From: Tidjanibacter sp.
Lineage (GTDB): Bacteria > Bacteroidota > Bacteroidia > Bacteroidales > Rikenellaceae
DNA length: 37,228 bases
Assembly (NCBI GenBank): GCA_017648105.1
Contig: JAGCJH010000038.1
Coordinates: 1-37,228 of the forward strand
Direction of reading: 5' to 3'
Shown here: positions 31,696-37,228 of the stretch, in pieces
Layout of the letters: every line of letters starts with the position of its first letter
How positions within the stretch are numbered: position 1 is the first letter of the stretch
Program-made: the position numbers and the translations under genes
Notes under the pieces: generated by a model
Told to the model about the DNA's origin: nothing
Seen by the model: the letters and a program-made list of their open reading frames with translations, nothing else
The model's database searches: none

Positions 31696-33822
31696 ATGAA
31701 AAGATTATTTGCTTGCGCCATTGTGGCGCTGATGTCGGTGGGAATGTTTGCCGACGAGGGTATGTGGCTCCTACCCCTGCTGAAAAAACTCAACTTGGAG
31801 GATATGCAGAAGAAGGGTTTGCAACTCTCTGCCGAGGATATCTACAACATCAATGGCTCGTCGTTGAAGGATGCTATTGTGATTTTTGGCTCGGGCTGTA
31901 CGGGAGAGATTGTGTCGCCCGAGGGTCTGCTATTTACCAACCACCACTGCGGTTTTGGTAACATTCAGGCGCTGAGTAGTGTGGAGCACGACTACCTGAA
32001 AAATGGCTTCTGGGCTATGAACCAGAAGGAGGAGTTGCCCGCCCCCGGTTTGAAGGTAACATTCATCCGCCACATTGAGGATGTGACCACCCAGATGCTC
32101 AAAGGTATCAAGGAGGAGATGAGTGCCGAGGACAGGGCAAAGAGGCTCGAAAAAAACAGGGAGTCGGTGGAGAAAAAAATGGCTAAGAAGTATGAGGGTA
32201 AGACACTGAGCACCAAAGAGTTTTTCGGTGGCAACCAGTATTTCTTGTTCGCTATGGATATCTATGAGGATGTGCGCTTGGTAGGCACCCCTCCCTATGC
32301 TGTTGGTAAGTTTGGTGGCGAGACCGACAACTGGATGTGGCCCCGCCATACTGGTGACTTCTCGGTGTTCAGGGTGTATGCTGCGCCCGACGGCAAGAGC
32401 CCTGCAAAATACTCGCCCGAGAATGTACCCTACAAGGCGGATAAGTACCTCACCATCTCGACAGAGGGTTACAAGGAGGGTGACTATGCAATGATTATGG
32501 GTTTCCCCGGTAGGACTACCCGCTATATGACCTCCTATGAGATTGACAAGATGCTCACCGTGGATAACCCCAACCGCATCTACATTCGTGGCGAGAGGCA
32601 GGCAATCTTGAAGGTTAGGATGGCTGCCGACGATGCTATCCGCATCAAATATGCCTCCAAATATGCCTCCTCGTCAAACTATTGGAAGAACTCGATAGGT
32701 AAATCTCGTGGCGTGGAGAGGCTCGGCGTGAAGGCGAAGAAGGCTGCCGAGGAGGAGGCTTTTACTGCTTGGGTGTGGGAAAGTATGGATGCAAAGCGCA
32801 TCGAGAAGTATGGCAACGCACTCCCCTTGATTGAGAAGTATGTGACCGAGGCGACCCCCTATGAGAGCGATGCGCAGATTATGAGTGAAACAATCTTCCG
32901 TGCTGCGGAGATTTTGAACGCTTCGACCACCTTTTACAATGCCTACAACCGCACCAAGAGTGTGGAGGAGGCTACCAAGCGCACGCAAGCATTCTACAAG
33001 GACTACGACGAGGCTACCGACCGCCTTGTAACCTGCCGAATGATTGAGGTGCTCAGGGAGATGATTCCTGCCGATAGGCGTCCCAAGAGCCTTGCGGTCA
33101 TCGACGAGGTGTGGGGTGGCGATGTCAAGGCTTTCACTGAGAACTTGTTTGAAAAATCGGCTTTTGCCAATGAGCAGAAATTCCTTGCAGCGGTAGCTGG
33201 GGGTGCAGAGGCGTTGGAGAACGACCCCTCGCTTGTTATTATGAAAGATGCCTCGGCACTCTACAAGGAGTTGCTCGCAAAGGTTAAACCCCTGAAAGAT
33301 GACTACGCAAAGGGGCACAGGCTCTATATCGCAGGTCTTATGGAGATGCAACCCGAGAGGGCTTTCTACCCCGATGCCAACTCGACCTTGCGCCTGACCT
33401 ATGGCACAATCCTCCCCTACTCGCCTGCCGATGGCGTGGAGTATAAATACTACACTACTATTGCAGGCGTTGTGGCGAAGGAAGACCCCAAAAACCCCGT
33501 AGATTTCACAGTGGATGAAAGGCTCAAACAACTCTATGCCGAGAAGAACTGGGGAGGCTATGAGGATGCAGATGGCACACTCCACACCTGCTTCCTCTCG
33601 ACCAACGATATCACAGGTGGCAACTCGGGCAGTCCCATTATGAACGCCAAGGGCGAGCTTATCGGTCTTGCCTTCGACGGCAACTGGGAGGCTATGAGTG
33701 GCGATATTGCCTTTGAGCCCAATGTGCAACGCACCATCAATGTGGATGTCCGCTATGTCCTTTGGTGTATCGACACACTTGGAGGTGCGGGTTGGTTGCT
33801 CGAAGAGATGACAATCAAATAA
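31696..33822 (+). CDS. S46-family dipeptidyl-peptidase, DPP7-type
   Basis: A 708-residue secreted serine peptidase. A signal peptide covers about residues 1-19 (M-K-R-L-F then a hydrophobic core). The triad is visible: His in T-N-H-H-C-G (H84), Asp in D-N-W-M-W-P-R-H-T-G-D-F (most likely D221), and Ser in G-N-S-G-S-P (S644). Eighteen residues after the Ser stands Gly662, the position that in Porphyromonas separates DPP7 (Gly, hydrophobic P1) from DPP11 (Arg, acidic P1), so DPP7-like specificity is expected. Such enzymes feed dipeptides from proteins to asaccharolytic Bacteroidales. It stands alone between a 9-bp array and a terminator. Confidence 0.94.
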   Translation: MKRLFACAIVALMSVGMFADEGMWLLPLLKKLNLEDMQKKGLQLSAEDIYNINGSSLKDAIVIFGSGCTGEIVSPEGLLFTNHHCGFGNIQALSSVEHDYLKNGFWAMNQKEELPAPGLKVTFIRHIEDVTTQMLKGIKEEMSAEDRAKRLEKNRESVEKKMAKKYEGKTLSTKEFFGGNQYFLFAMDIYEDVRLVGTPPYAVGKFGGETDNWMWPRHTGDFSVFRVYAAPDGKSPAKYSPENVPYKADKYLTISTEGYKEGDYAMIMGFPGRTTRYMTSYEIDKMLTVDNPNRIYIRGERQAILKVRMAADDAIRIKYASKYASSSNYWKNSIGKSRGVERLGVKAKKAAEEEAFTAWVWESMDAKRIEKYGNALPLIEKYVTEATPYESDAQIMSETIFRAAEILNASTTFYNAYNRTKSVEEATKRTQAFYKDYDEATDRLVTCRMIEVLREMIPADRRPKSLAVIDEVWGGDVKAFTENLFEKSAFANEQKFLAAVAGGAEALENDPSLVIMKDASALYKELLAKVKPLKDDYAKGHRLYIAGLMEMQPERAFYPDANSTLRLTYGTILPYSPADGVEYKYYTTIAGVVAKEDPKNPVDFTVDERLKQLYAEKNWGGYEDADGTLHTCFLSTNDITGGNSGSPIMNAKGELIGLAFDGNWEAMSGDIAFEPNVQRTINVDVRYVLWCIDTLGGAGWLLEEMTIK

Positions 33823-33825
33823 ATG

Positions 33826-33858
33826 AAAAAGGGACTTGGTTTTCCAAGTCCCTTTTTT
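33826..33858. terminator. Bidirectional terminator between the S46 gene and the DUF4924 gene
   Basis: AAAAAGGGACTTGG (33826-33839), loop TTTT, CCAAGTCCCTTTTTT (33844-33858). It is an ideal terminator for both converging genes, beginning three bases after the S46 stop. Confidence 0.93.
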
Positions 33859-33864
33859 GATAGA

Positions 33865-34419
33865 TTATTTCTTGAAGAGATCGACCTCACCTCGTTCGAC
33901 CTTGCCATACATATCGGCAAGGGTGGCGATGACGGGCGAAATGAGAGTCACAACATCCTCAATGGCGCCCGACTTGGAGCCATCGCCCTTGATGCGATAG
34001 AGCATCGTGGCGTAGAGCGCACGGAAACACAACTCCATATCCCCCACGCCATCACGAGCAAGCACGATGCGCAAGCGTGAAAGCTCCTCTTTGAGGGGTT
34101 GCCAAAGGGTGCGATAGTGTGCGCCGATGGGGAGTTCGAGGAGTTGAAGGTGGAGGTTTTCCATATCGCCTATGAGGTGGAGGGTGTGCGCAAGGTGTCC
34201 TTGCTCCGCCTTTCCCTCCTCACGCAGAAGTCCTGCGAGGCTCATATACCACATAAAAATCTGCTGCTTCTCCTGCTCCTCGCAATCGTTGGGTTGCACG
34301 AGGTTGTTGTAGATAGCCTCGGGGCTGAACTGCAACGCCCTGAGCAGATCCTCCAACTGCCAGAGGTAGAGGATATATTCGGCAATGTTCTCTTTGCGTT
34401 TCTGTTGTGCGATATACAT
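33865..34419 (-). CDS. DUF4924-family protein
   Basis: A 184-residue, fully helical soluble protein whose opening (Y-I-A-Q-Q-K-R-K-E-N-I-A-E-Y-I-L-Y) is the hallmark of the Bacteroidota DUF4924 family. Further conserved-looking blocks are W-Q-L-E-D-L-L-R-A near residues 20-28 and a late F-R-A-L-Y near 130. There is no signal peptide, membrane segment or metal motif. The function of the family is not known. It lies 12 bases after the DUF456 gene on the same strand, so they are cotranscribed. Confidence 0.85.
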   Translation of the reverse strand: MYIAQQKRKENIAEYILYLWQLEDLLRALQFSPEAIYNNLVQPNDCEEQEKQQIFMWYMSLAGLLREEGKAEQGHLAHTLHLIGDMENLHLQLLELPIGAHYRTLWQPLKEELSRLRIVLARDGVGDMELCFRALYATMLYRIKGDGSKSGAIEDVVTLISPVIATLADMYGKVERGEVDLFKK

Positions 34420-34431
34420 ATTCCTATACTG

Positions 34432-34902
34432 CTAAAAGATAAGGTTGAAAATCTGTATCGAGAGGTAGATTGCAGCCACGAGTTTGAGTCCTGTGCCAAA
34501 GATGAACGCCACGAAGGAGCCAAAGGCAACCTTGAAAGCTCGTGCGCTGTCACTGCCATTGTTGGTCAGCTCACCGATGAGCGCACCGAAGAATGGACCC
34601 AAAATCAGACCCGCAGGACCTGCAAAGAATCCCACAATGATACCTATAAGCGAGCCTCGGGTTGCCGCCTTTGAGCCACCAAACTTATTGGTCATAACAG
34701 CGGGCAGGAAGTTGTCGAGAAGCGTCACCGCCACAGCGACCACCGCCCAGATGATAAGTTGTGATGTGGTGAGCGTCGCCCCTGCCCAGTGGCAGAGAAG
34801 CAATCCGAGGTAGCAGATAGGCACACCTGGGAGGATGGGTACTACACACCCGAGCACACCAATGACGGTGCAGACAATAGCCAAAATCTCTAAAATATCC
34901 AT
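34432..34902 (-). CDS. DUF456-family small membrane protein
   Basis: A 156-residue glycine-rich membrane protein with about four hydrophobic segments. Family marks are G-C-V-V-P-I-L-P-G-V-P near residues 17-27, a D-N-F-L-P motif near 63-67, T-N-K-F-G-G-S-K-A-A-T-R-G near 71-83, and the repeated G-P-A-G-L-I-L-G-P-F-x-G-A segment near 94-106. No biochemical role is established for the family. It has its own consensus promoter at 34943-34972 and leads the DUF4924 gene. Confidence 0.9.
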   Translation of the reverse strand: MDILEILAIVCTVIGVLGCVVPILPGVPICYLGLLLCHWAGATLTTSQLIIWAVVAVAVTLLDNFLPAVMTNKFGGSKAATRGSLIGIIVGFFAGPAGLILGPFFGALIGELTNNGSDSARAFKVAFGSFVAFIFGTGLKLVAAIYLSIQIFNLIF

Positions 34903-34942
34903 AGTGCTGAAATTCTTTACTTAATGGTCAATTTTTGCTCTA

Positions 34943-34972
34943 CAAAGATAGCGAAACGATGTGAGATTGCAA
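34943..34972 (-). promoter_or_regulatory. Promoter of the DUF456-DUF4924 unit
   Basis: On the minus strand: TTG (34970-34972), 19 bases, TATCTTTG (34943-34950), a full -7 match 41 bases before the ATG. Confidence 0.75.
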
Positions 34973-35014
34973 CGCTTTTCTGGTGTGGAGGAGCAAAAAA
35001 ATCGTGTTGAAGGG

Positions 35015-35043
35015 TTGGACTTCCCACATTTTTTATACCTTTG
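35015..35043 (+). promoter_or_regulatory. Promoter of the 535-residue protein gene and ruvB
   Basis: TTG (35015-35017), 18 bases, TACCTTTG (35036-35043), a full -7 match. The leader to the ATG at 35188 is about 140 bases and holds no gene or clear hairpin. Confidence 0.65.
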
Positions 35044-35187
35044 TGAAGTCTTACAACAACTTTGGACATCGGAGTAAATTTTTTTATAAAAAGAACCTTT
35101 GTAGTTGGTTTGTAGAGGGTTGAACTACTCCACCCAGGTTGTCGGACAGCGTAGCAAATCTGTGAGAAACAGTCAAAAAAGGTAACT

Positions 35188-36795
35188 ATGCAGAAGAAAA
35201 ACGAAAAAAGGGAGGGCGTTTTCGACCTTGTGAAACTGATGAGCAAGGCGGAGAAGCGCAACTTCAAACTCTACTCCACAAGGCTCGGGTGTAACGAGGG
35301 GGCAAAATTCTTGCTCCTGTTCGACTGCTTCGACGCTATGGAGCAATACGACGAGGCAAAGGTTCTCGCCCTCTGCCCCACAATATCCAAACAACAGCTC
35401 CCCAACCTCAAAGCACACCTCTACAAGCAGATTCTCATCTCGCTCCGTATGCTCAATGTGCAACACTCCCCTTCGCTCGAAATCCGTGAGCAAATCGACT
35501 TTGTGAAGATTCTCTTCGACAAGGGTCTTTATGTCGAGGCGCAAAAGATGCTCGACAAAGTAGAGAAGAGGGCTGCGGAGTATGAGCTACTCCCCACAAT
35601 CCTCGATATCGTGGAGCTCAAACGCCAACTCAAAGTGCTCAGCTATTCGAGTGAGATGACCACCGCTGCGGATGTAACCGCACGCACGGCGGATGTTATC
35701 TCCGAAAAACTCTCCAACATTGCAGGACTCTCCCGACTTGCGGTGCAGTGCTATGCGCTCCACCAAAATCTCGGCTTTGCCCGTTCGCAAAAGGACCTCG
35801 ACAGGCTCAACAGTTACTTCAAACCTCGCATTGAGTCCTACGAGAAGATGGATATGGGCTTTACCGAGCGCTTCTACTTCTATCAAGCAAAGGCGTGGTA
35901 CTACTACATCGGACACAAAACCGCACTCTCATATCGCTACGCACTCAAATGGGTTGCCCACTTCGAGTCGAAGCCCGAGATGAAGGAGATTATGTATGAC
36001 GGCTATATGCGTGGCTACTCCCACGTCTTGGACGGAATGTTCCTGATGCACAAGTATTCGGCATTTGTCCGCACCCTCGAAGAGTTCGAGAAGGAGAGCC
36101 AGACTATCGGCAAGCTCAACGACAACGCCGAGATGATTTCACAGGGCATCCTCTTCACTGGTCAGCTCAACAAGTGCCTAATGTCGGGTACTTATAAGGA
36201 TGGTCTGTGGATTGCCAAGAACATCGACTCATATTTGAAGAAATATGGCGACCGCCTAACACTCCACGAGAAGATTCCACTCTACTACAAGGTGGCAACT
36301 CTCTACTTTGGCGACGGTAACTATGCCAAGTGTATAGAAACCCTCTCGAAGATTATCTCCGTAAAGGACCACAACATCCGTCGTGATTTGCAGTGCTATG
36401 CCCGAATGTTGAACCTTATGGCACTCTATGATGCAGGCTTGGACTTCAACATCGACTACCAGATCCGTTCCGTCTATGCCTTCATTGTGAAAATGAAGGA
36501 TATGACCGAGATGAAAGACGAACTGCTCTCGTTCTTCAAGAGTTTCGGCAACATCAACGCCATAGACCTCAAAAAGGAGCTCAAAGTGCTCCACGAGAGG
36601 CTCAAACCCTATGAAAACCACCCCTACGAGCGACGCACCTTCTATTATATAGACCTGCTGTCGTGGTTGGAAAGTAAGATTACCGACCGAAGTATGGGTG
36701 AGATTGTGAGGGCGAAATTTGAGCTCTCGCAGGCAAAAGAAACAACCAAACCAGAGAATAACAAGAAATGGCTACATCGACTATTCGGAATATAG
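35188..36795 (+). CDS. Unrecognised helical-repeat protein, 535 residues
   Basis: I do not recognise a named family. The protein is soluble, without signal peptide or membrane segment, and appears to be almost all helix. The charged start (K-K-N-E-K-R-E-G) and [10 protein letters not shown] near residues 18-27 lead into TPR-like helical pairs: Y-V-E-A-Q-K-M-L-D near 112, [14 protein letters not shown] near 371. Aromatic- and Lys-rich stretches are frequent, and it ends [10 protein letters not shown]. Its last 28 bases overlap the ruvB start, so the two are cotranscribed and probably translationally coupled. A scaffold or regulatory role is possible but unproven. Confidence 0.8.
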   Translation: MQKKNEKREGVFDLVKLMSKAEKRNFKLYSTRLGCNEGAKFLLLFDCFDAMEQYDEAKVLALCPTISKQQLPNLKAHLYKQILISLRMLNVQHSPSLEIREQIDFVKILFDKGLYVEAQKMLDKVEKRAAEYELLPTILDIVELKRQLKVLSYSSEMTTAADVTARTADVISEKLSNIAGLSRLAVQCYALHQNLGFARSQKDLDRLNSYFKPRIESYEKMDMGFTERFYFYQAKAWYYYIGHKTALSYRYALKWVAHFESKPEMKEIMYDGYMRGYSHVLDGMFLMHKYSAFVRTLEEFEKESQTIGKLNDNAEMISQGILFTGQLNKCLMSGTYKDGLWIAKNIDSYLKKYGDRLTLHEKIPLYYKVATLYFGDGNYAKCIETLSKIISVKDHNIRRDLQCYARMLNLMALYDAGLDFNIDYQIRSVYAFIVKMKDMTEMKDELLSFFKSFGNINAIDLKKELKVLHERLKPYENHPYERRTFYYIDLLSWLESKITDRSMGEIVRAKFELSQAKETTKPENNKKWLHRLFGI

Positions 36796-37228
36796 AGACC
36801 GATGTGGATTTTGAGAACAAAATCCGCCCACAGGAGCTCGATAGCTTTCACGGACAGCAGAAAATCGTGGACAACCTCCGTATCTTCATCAAGGCTGCCT
36901 TGATGAGGGGCGAGTCGCTCGACCACGTACTTTTTCACGGTCCCCCGGGATTGGGCAAGACAACCCTCGCCAACATTGTGGCAAACGAGATGGGCTCATC
37001 GCTCAAAATCACAAGCGGTCCCGTGCTCGACAAACCCGGCGACTTGGCAGGTCTGCTCACAAACCTCTCGGAGGGCGATGTGCTCTTCATTGATGAGATT
37101 CACCGCCTGAGCCCCATTGTGGAGGAGTATCTCTACTCGGCAATGGAGGACTACAAGATTGATATTGTTCTCGACAAGGGTCCCTCGGCTCGCTCCATAC
37201 AGATTGAGCTTGCACCCTTCACGCTCAT
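36768..37228 (+). CDS. ruvB: Holliday junction branch-migration ATPase RuvB (cut by window end)
   Basis: The first 153 codons of ruvB, open at the right edge of the window. The Walker A motif is [10 protein letters not shown] near residues 58-67, Walker B F-I-D-E-I-H-R-L near 105-112, and the N-terminal [11 protein letters not shown] box (here with H before G) near 28-38. RuvB is the hexameric motor that, with RuvA, drives Holliday junction branch migration. The ATG at 36768 lies inside the end of the preceding gene in another frame, an overlap of 28 bases. Confidence 0.95.
   Translation, partial: MATSTIRNIETDVDFENKIRPQELDSFHGQQKIVDNLRIFIKAALMRGESLDHVLFHGPPGLGKTTLANIVANEMGSSLKITSGPVLDKPGDLAGLLTNLSEGDVLFIDEIHRLSPIVEEYLYSAMEDYKIDIVLDKGPSARSIQIELAPFTL

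Noticed and set aside
32674..33729. A 351-codon minus-strand frame opposite the S46 peptidase
   Set aside because: Antisense of a well-supported catalytic domain. The composition is that of a shadow frame and there is no promoter.

Overview
The window is chromosomal DNA from a member of the Bacteroidota, most likely the order Bacteroidales. An Alistipes/Rikenellaceae-like host is a guess from gene content and repeat style, not a demonstrated assignment. The evidence is a Bacteroidota-type TonB, an S46 dipeptidyl-peptidase, DUF4924 and DUF456 proteins, an AspT/YidE-type transporter, and many promoters of the TTTG-N19/20-TAnnTTTG class. There are 36 protein genes (the last cut by the window edge) and one tRNA gene. 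No rRNA, CRISPR array, prophage or insertion sequence was seen.

Layout. 1-2.8 kb (+): TonB-family protein, hflX, upp. 3.0-4.3 kb (-): pgk. 4.5-6.7 kb (+): a tight kbl / Lrp-type regulator / queD unit. 6.7-8.6 kb (-): dxs. 8.8-10.7 kb (+): pyrH, a TlpA-like redoxin, frr. 10.8-13.3 kb (-): LolC/E-like permease, small lipoprotein, SPOR-domain protein. 13.4-15.5 kb (+): SDR oxidoreductase, YugP-type metallopeptidase, PAP2-family protein. 15.6-18.6 kb (-): dprA, TatD nuclease, ansA. 18.7-19.1 kb (+): tRNA-Cys followed by a 114-bp tandem duplication. 19.2-26.8 kb (-): a long run dnaG, smpB, tsaB, dCMP-type deaminase, MATE exporter, cytidylate-kinase-like protein, PlsC-like acyltransferase. 27.1-29.5 kb: an A/T-rich restriction-modification island. 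29.9-33.8 kb (+): AspT-like transporter and S46 peptidase. 33.9-34.9 kb (-): DUF4924 and DUF456. 35.2-37.2 kb (+): an unrecognised helical-repeat protein overlapping ruvB.

Most genes are housekeeping: glycolysis, isoprenoid precursor synthesis, pyrimidine salvage and UMP kinase, ribosome recycling and rescue, primase, t6A modification, DNA uptake and recombination. The accessory part is the restriction-modification island. A methyltransferase faces a controller-endonuclease pair across a 95-bp divergent promoter, and a perfect 17-bp palindrome there overlaps the -33 regions of both promoters. The controller gene appears to be transcribed without a leader.

The most unusual feature is a dispersed intergenic repeat. 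At five places a run of 9-bp units (close to cYYTAAgGr) sits just behind a stop codon, always in the same orientation to the upstream gene, and is often followed by a hairpin module reaching to the next start. Two copies also include the last codons of two unrelated genes, giving both proteins the same A-E-x-x-S-N-E ending. A separate 7-bp tandem motif (RTTGARA) recurs at three other intergenic sites.
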